Source: Myxococcus qinghaiensis
GTDB taxonomy: Bacteria; Myxococcota; Myxococcia; Myxococcales; Myxococcaceae
Length of the DNA: 64,000 bases
Assembly (NCBI RefSeq): GCF_024198215.1
Contig: NZ_JAKCFA010000020.1
Coordinates: 124,001-188,000 of the forward strand
Direction of reading: 5' to 3'
How positions within the stretch are numbered: position 1 is the first letter of the stretch; every line of letters begins with the position of its first letter. The notes beneath the pieces are model-generated. The model ran no database searches. It was given only the letters and a program-made list of their open reading frames with translations, and was not told where the DNA came from. The position numbers and the translations under genes were made by a program. Shown here in pieces: positions 56,642-64,000 of this stretch.

Positions 56642-57286
56642 ATGGACTACCGGTACATCGTGGTCGAGGGGCCCATTGGCGTCGGAAAGACGAGCCTCTC
56701 CAACATCCTGTCGGAGCGGCTGAGCGCGCGACGTGTCCTCGAAGTGGTGGAGGAGAACCCCTTCCTCTCCAGCTTCTACACGGACCGGCAGAAGTTCGGC
56801 TTCCAGACGCAGATCTTCTTCCTGTTGTCGCGCTTCCGGCAGCAGCAGGAGCTGTTCCAGCAGGACCTCTTCCGCTCCGTCACGGTCAGCGACTACCTGT
56901 TCGCCAAGGACCGCATCTTCGCCCACCTCAACCTGGACGCCCACGAGCTGGCCCTCTACGAGCGCGTCTTCGAGGCGCTCGGGCCCCGCGTCACCAAGCC
57001 CGACGTCGTCGTCTACCTCCAGGCCCGCCTGGACGTGCTGCTCCAGCGCATCAAGAAGCGGGGCCGCGAGTTCGAGCGCAAGTTCGACTCCACCTACCTG
57101 GAGGGCCTGGTCCACGCGTACAACAACTTCTTCTTCCACTACACGGAGACTCCGCTCCTCGTGGTGGACACGTCGGATATCGATTTCGTGAATAACGAGG
57201 CGGACCGGGAAGACTTGCTCGCGGCCATCCGGAAGGCGAAGCCGGGGACGCAGCATTACCTGCCCAAGGCCTCCCGGCGGCCCTGA
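56642..57286 (+). CDS. Deoxynucleoside kinase
   Basis: A 214-residue dNK-family kinase (deoxyadenosine/deoxyguanosine kinase type). It begins YRYIVVEGPIGVGKTSLSN, with the P-loop GPIGVGKT, then ENPFLSSFYTD, FQTQIFFLLSRFRQQQEL, the DYLFAKDRIFA segment, VYLQARLDVLLQRIKKRG with the lid arginines, and FHYTETPLLVVDTSDIDF. It salvages deoxynucleosides to monophosphates; base preference cannot be read by eye. It precedes panB on the same strand. Confidence 0.9.
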   Translation: MDYRYIVVEGPIGVGKTSLSNILSERLSARRVLEVVEENPFLSSFYTDRQKFGFQTQIFFLLSRFRQQQELFQQDLFRSVTVSDYLFAKDRIFAHLNLDAHELALYERVFEALGPRVTKPDVVVYLQARLDVLLQRIKKRGREFERKFDSTYLEGLVHAYNNFFFHYTETPLLVVDTSDIDFVNNEADREDLLAAIRKAKPGTQHYLPKASRRP

Positions 57287-57439
57287 TTCCGGGCCTCTGT
57301 CGGGTTGGCCGCTGATGAAGTCCCACGGGCGCCCGGGCGGCGTTAGAGTGCGGGGGCCGACTTCGCGGCCTCCGGCGATCCCCAGTGGGGACGGCGAGGG
57401 GCAGCGAGGCGGCTTGAGCCGTATCCACCCTCACCCATC

Positions 57440-57448
57440 AGGAGGTGA
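57440..57448 (+). promoter_or_regulatory. Strong ribosome-binding site deciding the panB GTG start
   Basis: AGGAGGTGA is complementary to the end of 16S rRNA over nine bases. The AGGAGG core ends 6 bases before the GTG at 57452, fixing that start. Confidence 0.85.
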
Positions 57449-57451
57449 ACC

Positions 57452-58378
57452 GTGAAGGACAAGGTCACCATCCATTCGTTGAAGCGCTTCAAGCAGATCG
57501 GCCAGAAGATCTGCATGGTCACCGCATACGACGCCACGTTCGCCCACATCCTGGACCAATCGGGTGCGGACGTATTGCTCGTCGGTGACTCGCTGGGCAT
57601 GGTCATCCAAGGCCATGACTCCACGCTGCCCGTGACGATGGACCAGATGGTCTACCACTCGGCGGCGGTCACCCGGGGCGCGAAGCGGGCGCACGTGGTG
57701 GGAGACATGCCCTTCTTGAGCTACCAGGTCTCCCCGCACGAGGCCGTCCGCAACGCGGGCCGGCTGGTGACGGAAGGCGGCGTGGGCAGCGTGAAGCTGG
57801 AGGGTGGCGCCGAGTTCGCCGACACCGTCCGCGCCATCGTCCGCGCCAGCATCCCCGTCATGGGGCACCTGGGGCTGACGCCGCAGTCGGTCCACAAGAT
57901 GGGCGGCTATGTCGTCCAGGGACGCGACGAGGAGCAGGCGCGCAAGATTCTCGACGATGCGCTCGCCCTGGAGGCCGCTGGCGCCTACGCGCTGGTGCTG
58001 GAGGGCGTGCCGCTGGAGCTGGCGCGCACGATTACGCAGAGCCTGTCCATCCCCACCATCGGCATCGGCGCGGGACGTTATTGCGACGGACAGGTGCTCG
58101 TCTGTTACGACCTCTTGGGAATGAACCCGGACTTCAAGCCCAAGTTCGTCAAGCGCTACGCGAACCTGCACGGCTCCATCACCGAGGCCGCCGGCGCGTT
58201 CTTCTCGGAGGTCCGCCAGGGCGCGTTCCCGGACGAGGACCACTCGTTCAAGGCGACCAAGAGCATCCGCCTGGTGGCCCCCGCGGCCGTGGGCGCGGGC
58301 GCGCCTCCGGAGGGCGAAGTCGCCGCTCCCGCCGAGGGTGAGGAGAAGGTCGGCCCCGTCTACGGGATTCCGGTCTAG
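57452..58378 (+). CDS. panB: 3-methyl-2-oxobutanoate hydroxymethyltransferase
   Basis: First committed step toward pantothenate: it adds a hydroxymethyl group from methylene-THF to ketoisovalerate. The 308-residue product has TAYDATFAHILDQSGADVLLVGDSLG split across the usual positions, then DMPFLSYQVS, VKLEGG, MGHLGLTPQSVHK, GIGAGRYCDGQVLVCYDLLG. The family is normally ~265 residues; the extra ~40 at the C-terminus are Ala/Glu/Pro-rich. panC follows after 2 bases, so the two are one operon. Confidence 0.96.
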   Translation: MKDKVTIHSLKRFKQIGQKICMVTAYDATFAHILDQSGADVLLVGDSLGMVIQGHDSTLPVTMDQMVYHSAAVTRGAKRAHVVGDMPFLSYQVSPHEAVRNAGRLVTEGGVGSVKLEGGAEFADTVRAIVRASIPVMGHLGLTPQSVHKMGGYVVQGRDEEQARKILDDALALEAAGAYALVLEGVPLELARTITQSLSIPTIGIGAGRYCDGQVLVCYDLLGMNPDFKPKFVKRYANLHGSITEAAGAFFSEVRQGAFPDEDHSFKATKSIRLVAPAAVGAGAPPEGEVAAPAEGEEKVGPVYGIPV

Positions 58379-58380
58379 CC

Positions 58381-59235
58381 ATGGCACCCGTCGTCCTCCA
58401 CACCGTGGCTGAAGTGAAGACGTGGGCGGCGGGGCTGCGCCGTGAGGGGCGCCGGCTCGCGCTGGTGCCCACCATGGGCTTCTTGCACGAAGGGCACCTC
58501 TCGCTCATCCGCGAGGGGCGCCGTCGCGCCGACGTGGTGGCCGTCTCCATCTTCGTCAACCCCACCCAGTTCGGTCCCCGCGAGGACCTCTCGCGCTACC
58601 CGCGCGACTTCGAGGGCGACCTGGCCAAGTGTGGCGAAGCCGGCGCCGACGTCGTCTTCGCGCCCGTGCCGGAGGCCATGTATCCGCCCGGCTATGAGAC
58701 CTACGTCGAGGTGACGGAGGTGAGCCAGGGCCTGTGTGGCGCCCGCCGTCCGGGACACTTCCGGGGCGTGGCCACCATCGTCACCCAGCTGCTGGCCCTC
58801 TTCCGGCCCGACGCGGCCCTCTTCGGGGAGAAGGACTACCAGCAGCTCCAGGTCATCCGCGCGCTCAACCGCGACCTGCACCTGGGCGCGGACATCGTCG
58901 GGATGCCGACGGTTCGGGAGACTGACGGGCTGGCGATGAGCAGCCGAAATGCCTACCTGTCCCCCGAGGAGCGGCAGCGAGCGCTGTCCCTGTCGCGAGG
59001 ACTCCGGGCCGCGCTGACGCTGCTGCAGGGCGGCACGCGGGACGCCCAGGCGCTGACGGGCGCCGTCCGGCACGAATTGACCTCCGCGGGGCTGCGGGAG
59101 GACTACGTGGAGCTGGTGGACGCCGAGCGCCTCACGCCTCTCACCTCGGTGGTACCCGGGCAGGCCGCTCGCCTGCTCGTGGCGGCCTTCAGCGGCAACA
59201 CACGCCTCATCGACAACATGGCGCTTGGCGGTTAG
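58381..59235 (+). CDS. panC: Pantothenate synthetase
   Basis: ATP-dependent condensation of pantoate and beta-alanine. The 284-residue product carries the HIGH-type motif VPTMGFLHEGHLSLI, FVNPTQFGPREDLSRYPR, FGEKDYQQLQVI, the KMSKS-like LAMSSRNAYLSPEER and RLIDNM at the end. It follows panB by 2 bases and precedes smpB by 16. Confidence 0.96.
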   Translation: MAPVVLHTVAEVKTWAAGLRREGRRLALVPTMGFLHEGHLSLIREGRRRADVVAVSIFVNPTQFGPREDLSRYPRDFEGDLAKCGEAGADVVFAPVPEAMYPPGYETYVEVTEVSQGLCGARRPGHFRGVATIVTQLLALFRPDAALFGEKDYQQLQVIRALNRDLHLGADIVGMPTVRETDGLAMSSRNAYLSPEERQRALSLSRGLRAALTLLQGGTRDAQALTGAVRHELTSAGLREDYVELVDAERLTPLTSVVPGQAARLLVAAFSGNTRLIDNMALGG

Positions 59236-59251
59236 GAGACCCAGGACACGT

Positions 59252-59743
59252 ATGGCATCGGGTGGAAAGTCGAAGGGGCCGGCAGGCGGCGAGCAGGGAA
59301 TCAAGGTCGTCGCCGAGAACCGGCGTGCGCGCTTCGACTACACCGTGGACGAAAAGGTGGAAGCCGGCCTGGAGCTGACGGGAAGCGAGGTGAAGTCACT
59401 GCGACAAGGGGAGGCGAACCTCTCGGACTCGTACGCCCTTCCCAAGGGCAGTGAGCTCTTCTTGCTCAATGCCCACATCGGTTCCTACAAGTCCGCCAGC
59501 GTGTTCGACCATTTTCCCACGCGCGGCCGGAAGCTGCTGATGCACCGGGCCGAGATTGACCGTTGGACCACCAAGGTGCGGGAGCGTGGTTATTCCATCA
59601 TCCCGCTTGTGCTGTATTTCAAGCAGGGGCGCGCCAAGGTGGAGCTGGGGCTCTGTCGGGGCAAGACACACGAAGACAGGCGCCACGACATCAAGGAACG
59701 GGAGACGAAGCGGGAGATGGACCGGGCCGTGCGCCGTCGTTGA
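59252..59743 (+). CDS. smpB: SsrA-binding protein
   Basis: tmRNA partner in trans-translation rescue of stalled ribosomes. The 163-residue product shows the SmpB order: KVVAENRRARFDYTVDE, AGLELTGSEVKSLRQGEANL, DSYA, LNAHIGSYKSASVFDHFPTR, RKLLMHRAEIDRW, GYSIIPLVLYFKQGRAKVELGL split over its barrel, and the basic tail KTHEDRRHDIKERETKREM. An N-terminal Gly/Lys-rich extension of ~15 residues is variable in the family. The next gene encodes an SspB-type ClpXP adaptor. Confidence 0.96.
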   Translation: MASGGKSKGPAGGEQGIKVVAENRRARFDYTVDEKVEAGLELTGSEVKSLRQGEANLSDSYALPKGSELFLLNAHIGSYKSASVFDHFPTRGRKLLMHRAEIDRWTTKVRERGYSIIPLVLYFKQGRAKVELGLCRGKTHEDRRHDIKERETKREMDRAVRRR

Positions 59744-59776
59744 GCGCGACCGCATTTCTTACCGCCGTACCACCGG

Positions 59777-60313
59777 ATGGAAGACACGAAGGATTTGGAC
59801 AAGAAGGAGCGGCTGCTCGCCTCGCTGGACCAGGGGATGGTGATGATCCACCTGGACGCGCGAAGGCCGGGCGTGCTCGTTCCCGCATCACTCCGGGGAG
59901 AGGCCCATCTGCGCCTCAACCTGTCGTACCGCTTCGACCCACCGGACCTCACGGTGACCGAGTGGGGAGTGCGCTGCACGTTGAGCTTCTCGGGCTCGCG
60001 CTTCACGGTGGCGGTGCCCTGGTCGGCGCTGTTCGCCATCGCCAGCCACGTGACGAAGGAGTCGTGGATGTTCATGGAGGACATGCCGCCGGAGCTGCTT
60101 CAGCAGTCCGCCGTGGCGCGTCCTCCGCCGCAGCCGCTCCCGGTGCCCGTGGCCGCCGAGCGTCCGCGCACCTTCCTGCGCGAAGTGCCCACCGAGCCGC
60201 CCGCGGACGAGGTGGTGGCGTCAGCGCCGCCTGCTCCTGAAGTTCCGCCGCCCGAAGGGCCGAAGGATGACTCGCCTCCGCCGCGTCGGGGACACCTGCG
60301 TCTGGTGAAGTGA
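59777..60313 (+). CDS. SspB-like ClpXP adaptor (stringent starvation protein B family)
   Basis: A 178-residue protein resembling SspB, which binds ssrA tags and delivers proteins to ClpXP. The core LLASLDQGMVMIHLDARRPG, VPASLRGEAHLRLNLSYRF, LTVTEWGVRCTLSFSGSRF and VAVPWSALFAI occupies ~10-100 and is the Sm-like SspB fold. A Pro-rich linker follows, and the last residues (RRGHLRLVK) match the short C-terminal peptide that SspB uses to dock on ClpX. It lies 33 bases after smpB, so tagging and delivery factors are neighbours. Confidence 0.82.
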   Translation: MEDTKDLDKKERLLASLDQGMVMIHLDARRPGVLVPASLRGEAHLRLNLSYRFDPPDLTVTEWGVRCTLSFSGSRFTVAVPWSALFAIASHVTKESWMFMEDMPPELLQQSAVARPPPQPLPVPVAAERPRTFLREVPTEPPADEVVASAPPAPEVPPPEGPKDDSPPPRRGHLRLVK

Positions 60314-60323
60314 CGAAGGGCGA

Positions 60324-60344
60324 GGGCCACGAATCCGGTGGCCC
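60324..60344. terminator. Bidirectional hairpin between sspB-like and kinase genes
   Basis: GGGCCAC (60324-60330) pairs with GTGGCCC (60338-60344) around 7 bases, between convergent genes. Confidence 0.65.
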
Positions 60345-60358
60345 CGCCGCGTCCGCGC

Positions 60359-62230
60359 TCAGCGCTGGAGCTTCACGTCGAGCTGCGCGGCCTCGGCCCC
60401 AGGGAAGGTGCCCTTCCACGTGCGGTAGCCCTTGAGGCGCACCTGCACGGAGACAGGGCCTGCCGGATACAGGTTGTCGAGCGCCAGCGGCGTCGTCCCC
60501 ACGGGCTTGTCATCCACGAGCACCGTCGCGCCCGACGGCTCGCTCATGAGCATGAGCACGGGCGCGGCCATGGGCCGGTTCACGCTGGCCATGAGTCGCC
60601 CGGAGACCTGGTTGCGCTGAGGCCAGAGCCACACGCTGCCGCCCACCGCCGCCACGACACCCAGGAGCGCGATGATGCGTCGGCCCCAGCGCCTGGGAGC
60701 AGCCGAGGCGGGAATCGCGTCGAAGGTGCTCTCGGGACGCGGAGCGCGCTCCTCCAGCTCCAGGGCCTCGGGGCCCGCGCGAGACACGCTCGGCGCCGAG
60801 GGCCTGCGCGCCGTGCCTTCGATGCTGTCGGCGATGGACTGGGTGGCTGAAGCCGCCTCCATCGGTGGGGGACGACGCGCGGCGACAGCGGGGGCTCGGG
60901 AGGGCGCACCGCCCTGTGGACCCGGTGGCGTCGCACCAAAGGCCTTCGTCTTCGGTGCGTGGGGCGCCCCAGAAGACGTCGAGGCGCCGTTCCCGACGGG
61001 TGCGCCCTGGAACGAAGTGTCGTCCTCGAAAGAAGGGAACGCACCGGCCGCGAGGAACGGAGACGCATTCTCGTCCGACGCCGCGAAGGCCCCCGGGGCG
61101 GGAGGCGCGAGCCGCGCGGCACAGACGGAGCAGGGCGCGCGAGGAGCGGACAGTGGCGAGCCGCAGCGGACACAGCGGTGGATGAGCCGTCCACTCGAGC
61201 TCATCTCGATGCCCGCCAGCTCCGAGGGCTCATCCATGGCCGGAGAGAAGGAGGCCGCCGCCGAAGTGGGTGCCGGCGTGCCGCGCCCTTCCGACGTCGG
61301 GCCGCCCGCCGTCTCGCCCTGTTCCTTCAGCGTGGGCGGCAGGGGGAGCGTCGTCAGGAACGCGGTGAGGGCATGCGCGCTCGCGGGTTCTCCCGACCGG
61401 GCGAGCCACCGCGCGAGCACTTCAGCCACGGCTTCCGGAGAAGCGAAGCGTGCCTCGGGCGCACGGGCCAGCATGCGTTGCACCACGGCGGCGAGGGGCG
61501 CGGGCACCTCTGGCGGCAGCGGCGGGACATCCCGCGAGACGATGGCCACGGCGAGAGAGCCCGGCTGCATCGTGGACGCGAAGGGGTGCGCTCCGGTGAG
61601 CAGCTCGTGGAAGACGATGCCCAGGGAGAACTGGTCGCTCAGCGCGGTGGCGGGCGCGCCCTGGAGGACCTCGGGGGCGCTGTAGGCTTCCTTGCCCTTG
61701 AAGAGCCCCGGCGCGGTGAAGGACGCACCGCTCAACAGCGCGATGCCGAAGTCCGTCACCTTCACCTCGCCCTCGCGGGACACGAGGATGTTGGACGGAG
61801 ACACGTCCCGGTGGGCCACGAGCAGCGGACGTCCCTCATGGAGCTTGCGGTAGGCGTGGTGGAGGCCCGCGAGCGCCTGGAGCGTGATGAACGCGGCCAG
61901 ATGCGCGGGAAAGCGCTGACGCTGCTTCGCGGCCAGGCGCAGCAGCACGCCCAAGTCCCAGCCGTCCACCAGCTCCATCACCAGGAAGAGGCCCGAGGGG
62001 CTCTCGCCCACGTCGAACACGGTGGCGATGTTCTGGTGCTGGAGCTGCGTGGCCAGGCGGGCCTCGGCCAGGAACATCCGCGCGATGTCGGGCTCCTGGG
62101 CCAGGTGCGGGAGGATGCGCTTGATGGCGACGGTGCGCTCGAAGCCCTCCGCGGCCCGGGCCACGCCGAGGAACAGCTCCGCCATGCCTCCGGAGGCCAG
62201 GGGCCTGACGAGCCGATAGCGTTCGTTCAC
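60359..62230 (-). CDS. Serine/threonine protein kinase with zinc ribbon and PEGA domain
   Basis: A 623-residue Hanks-type kinase. The catalytic domain (~1-275) has the glycine loop PLASGGMAELFLG, VAIKRILPH, VAHRDVSPSNILVS, VTDFGIALL and SAPEVL. A zinc-ribbon follows (CVRCGSPLSAPRAPCSVC, ~375-395), then a Ser/Ala/Pro-rich region, a membrane helix at ~530-548 (IIALLGVVAAVGGSVWLW), and a C-terminal PEGA domain (SEPSGATVLVDDKPVG, GPVSVQVRLKGYRTW). GTG start with GGAGAG upstream; the longer open frame before it has no kinase sequence. All catalytic residues are present. It is encoded 26 bases after the DUF971 gene. Confidence 0.92.
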   Translation of the reverse strand: MNERYRLVRPLASGGMAELFLGVARAAEGFERTVAIKRILPHLAQEPDIARMFLAEARLATQLQHQNIATVFDVGESPSGLFLVMELVDGWDLGVLLRLAAKQRQRFPAHLAAFITLQALAGLHHAYRKLHEGRPLLVAHRDVSPSNILVSREGEVKVTDFGIALLSGASFTAPGLFKGKEAYSAPEVLQGAPATALSDQFSLGIVFHELLTGAHPFASTMQPGSLAVAIVSRDVPPLPPEVPAPLAAVVQRMLARAPEARFASPEAVAEVLARWLARSGEPASAHALTAFLTTLPLPPTLKEQGETAGGPTSEGRGTPAPTSAAASFSPAMDEPSELAGIEMSSSGRLIHRCVRCGSPLSAPRAPCSVCAARLAPPAPGAFAASDENASPFLAAGAFPSFEDDTSFQGAPVGNGASTSSGAPHAPKTKAFGATPPGPQGGAPSRAPAVAARRPPPMEAASATQSIADSIEGTARRPSAPSVSRAGPEALELEERAPRPESTFDAIPASAAPRRWGRRIIALLGVVAAVGGSVWLWPQRNQVSGRLMASVNRPMAAPVLMLMSEPSGATVLVDDKPVGTTPLALDNLYPAGPVSVQVRLKGYRTWKGTFPGAEAAQLDVKLQR

Positions 62231-62256
62231 GGCGGGCTCTCCGGGGGCAGCCGCTC

Positions 62257-62598
62257 TCAGGCGGTGGGGGACTGGGTGATGTCGCGCAGCAGCTTCCAGG
62301 GGTAGATGCCGGTGGTGTGGCCGTCGCTGAACGCGAAGGTCAGCGCGTAGTTGCCCACCGGGTGGAGCTGCTTGACGCGCAGGTCCGCGGGCACCTTCGT
62401 CTGGTCCAGCGTGCGCTGATTCGTCCACTCGTCCACGCAGCCGGCGCAGGGGCACTGCTGGCGGAGCGCCTGGGCGGAGGCGCCCGTCTTCGCGCCGTCA
62501 TCCCACGTCAGCTCCAGGTGGGAGCCGTCGGCGGACAGGCGGGCGTCCGTCGCGGTGGCGGAGGGAGTCGAGGGCTTGATGCGGTCCCAGAAGCTCAA
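62257..62598 (-). CDS. DUF971 (GBBH-like) domain protein
   Basis: A 113-residue DUF971 protein, a domain also found at the N-terminus of gamma-butyrobetaine hydroxylase and in Mrp/ApbC-type proteins. Motifs: LELTWDDG, LRQQCPCAGCVDEWTNQR with a Cys cluster, LKQ-type VKQLHPVGNYALTFAFSDGH, GIYPWKLL. TTG start, with AAAGG 7 bases upstream. A link to iron-sulfur biogenesis has been suggested for some relatives, not shown here. Confidence 0.88.
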   Translation of the reverse strand: MSFWDRIKPSTPSATATDARLSADGSHLELTWDDGAKTGASAQALRQQCPCAGCVDEWTNQRTLDQTKVPADLRVKQLHPVGNYALTFAFSDGHTTGIYPWKLLRDITQSPTA

Positions 62599-62668
62599 CG
62601 TCGTACCTTTCGAAAGCTCAACAACGATGCGCCCTCCCTAGCATCCTTCCGGGCGGGGAGCGCGCGCC

Positions 62669-64000
62669 TCACGAGGCCAGCTTGACGGGCAGCCGGTGGC
62701 CTTCCAGTCGCACGCCCTTCTTGGCAATCACCCGCCGCAAGGCCGCCACCACCTGCGGGTCCAGCTGCGCGCCGGTGAGGTTGTCGAGAATCTCCATCGC
62801 CTTCTCCAGGGGCATGGCCTTCTGGTACGGGCGCGTGGAGGTGCAGGCATCGAACGTGTCGGCGCATCCGACGATGCGGGCCAGCAGGGGGATGCCCTCG
62901 CCCTGGAGCTTGTCGGGATAGCCCGTGCCGTCCCACCGCTCGTGGTGATGGCGCACGCACGCGCGCACCGCGCCCAGGAAGCTCACCGGGCCGATGATGG
63001 CGTCGCCGATGGCCGGGTGCTCGCGCATGATGGCCATCTCCTGGTCCGTCAGCTTCGTCTGCTTGCAGAGGATGGACTCGACGATGCCAATCTTGCCGAT
63101 GTCGTGGAGGATGCCGCCGTACTGGAGCTGGCGCAGCTCGCGCTCGGTGAGGTTCAGCTCCCGGCCAATCTCCACCGACAAATCACCCACCCGCTGGCTG
63201 TGGCCGCGCGTGTACGCGTCCTTGGAGTCGATGGAGTTGGCCAGCGCGACGATGGTCTCCAGATAGCCCTTCTCCAGGCTCTCGTAGAGGCCGCGGTTCT
63301 CCATGTCGTACGCGAGCAGCTGCTTGCTCATGTAGTTGAACGTCTGGGCCAGCTCGCCCACCTCGTTCTTCTGCGGAATCTTCACCTCCACGCCGAACTT
63401 CCCGCGCGCCAGCTCCAGGGCGCCGTCGGTGAAGACCTTGAGGGGGCGGGTGAGGTTGCGCGAGAAGAGGGCCGCCAGCACCAGCGCGACGAGGATGGCC
63501 GCGCCCAGGCCCAGGAGGATGCGGCGCTCCATCGCCTCCACCTGCCGATAGGCGTGCTCCACCGGCTGCTCGGAGACGATGGCCCAGCCCGTCTCGGGCA
63601 GCACCGTGTACGCGGCCACCACCGCGTCGCGGCCCTCGCCGAAGTTGCCGACATGGAACAGCTCCGCGTCCGGAGTGCTGGCCAGCTGCCGCAGCAGGTG
63701 CGCCACCGGGCTGCGCTGGGAGACGTCCCCGCCCAGCGCCGCCACGCCCCCTCCGCCGACGACGAGGTGCCCGAGGTTGTCGGACAGGTACACGAAGCCG
63801 GTGCTGCCCACGCGCTCCTGCTCCAGCATCTTCCGCAAGCCCGCGAGCGACAGGTCCGCGGCGATGAAGCCCTTCACGGGCTCGCCCACCGGAAAGGCCA
63901 GCGTCAGCACCGGCCCATTGCTTCCCGTGGCCACCACGTCGGAGTAACGCGGGCGCTCCATGCCGCCGTCGAGCAGCGACCGGCCGCGCTCCTCGTGCGC
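62669..64000 (-). CDS. Cache - HAMP - HD-GYP cyclic-di-GMP phosphodiesterase (5' end outside window)
   Basis: At least 443 codons are present; the frame is still open at the window edge, and the visible N-terminus is mid-domain. An extracytoplasmic dCache-like sensor (VLTLAFPVGEPVKGFIAADL) is followed by a membrane helix (LLGLGAAILVALVLAALFS), a HAMP region (LTRPLKVFTDGALELARG) and an HD-GYP domain: HSQRVGDLS, LHDIGKIGI, HPAIGDAII, RHHHERWDGTGYPDKLQG. The HD and GYP metal and catalytic residues are all there, so c-di-GMP hydrolysis is expected. The C-terminus (GVRLEGHRLPVKLAS) is short. Confidence 0.9.
   Translation of the reverse strand, partial: AHEERGRSLLDGGMERPRYSDVVATGSNGPVLTLAFPVGEPVKGFIAADLSLAGLRKMLEQERVGSTGFVYLSDNLGHLVVGGGGVAALGGDVSQRSPVAHLLRQLASTPDAELFHVGNFGEGRDAVVAAYTVLPETGWAIVSEQPVEHAYRQVEAMERRILLGLGAAILVALVLAALFSRNLTRPLKVFTDGALELARGKFGVEVKIPQKNEVGELAQTFNYMSKQLLAYDMENRGLYESLEKGYLETIVALANSIDSKDAYTRGHSQRVGDLSVEIGRELNLTERELRQLQYGGILHDIGKIGIVESILCKQTKLTDQEMAIMREHPAIGDAIIGPVSFLGAVRACVRHHHERWDGTGYPDKLQGEGIPLLARIVGCADTFDACTSTRPYQKAMPLEKAMEILDNLTGAQLDPQVVAALRRVIAKKGVRLEGHRLPVKLAS

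Overview
The window is about 70 % GC, densely coded on both strands, and reads as the chromosome of a fruiting myxobacterium (Myxococcota; Myxococcus, Corallococcus or Pyxidicoccus-like). The evidence is the number of lipoproteins with Asp-Ala-Gly linkers, a MYXO-CTERM tail, ELWxxDGT repeats, PATAN (DUF4388) proteins, a Ser/Thr kinase with a PEGA domain, a PP2C phosphatase and ECF sigma factors paired with anti-sigma proteins. No rRNA, tRNA, CRISPR array or intact insertion sequence was seen.

Layout. 1-9.2 kb: end of a winged-helix protein, rsmE-pepP, a DTW-domain tRNA modification enzyme with an unusual C-terminal half, an ECF sigma/FecR pair divergent from a Cys-rich lipoprotein, and a stand-alone RlmK-like methyltransferase. 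9.2-13.0 kb: an accessory patch with a decayed uracil-DNA glycosylase gene and a markedly AT-richer 974-residue gene that joins an HD phosphohydrolase domain to a GHKL/HSP90-type ATPase. 13.0-22.5 kb: enoyl-CoA hydratase, a cystathionine gamma-synthase/lyase type enzyme, a secreted purple-acid-phosphatase-like lipoprotein, a lipoprotein with collagen-like and phage-type S74 chaperone domains, a phosphorylase-superfamily protein, a nitroreductase facing a TetR regulator across a clear inverted-repeat operator, and a zinc-ribbon protein.

22.6-32 kb: a translationally coupled ECF sigma - membrane protein - secreted caspase operon, a tandem duplication of a lipoprotein gene, a large ELWxxDGT/HYR/MYXO-CTERM protein and a small Cys-rich secreted peptide. 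32-44 kb: MaoC dehydratase, a PEP-mutase family protein, an alkylation-repair operon (Ada-AlkA fusion plus Ogt), cystathionine beta-synthase, the peptidoglycan-recycling pair amgK-murU, treZ overlapping a glycogen debranching enzyme, and PP2C.

44-64 kb: DUF192 and trmL, then a 1910-residue protein with about 1050 residues of a charged hexad repeat and a J-domain, followed by a receiver-PATAN-TPR membrane protein. The remainder is housekeeping: tsaD-rsmA, a deoxynucleoside kinase, panB-panC, smpB-sspB (tmRNA tagging beside a ClpXP adaptor), a Ser/Thr kinase, DUF971 and a truncated HD-GYP sensor.

Hairpins lie at most convergent gene junctions. The most interesting loci are the HD-GHKL gene on its low-GC patch, the sigma-caspase operon, the giant hexad-repeat J-domain protein and the S74 surface lipoprotein. 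Functions are assigned by reading motifs in the translations; no database search was possible.
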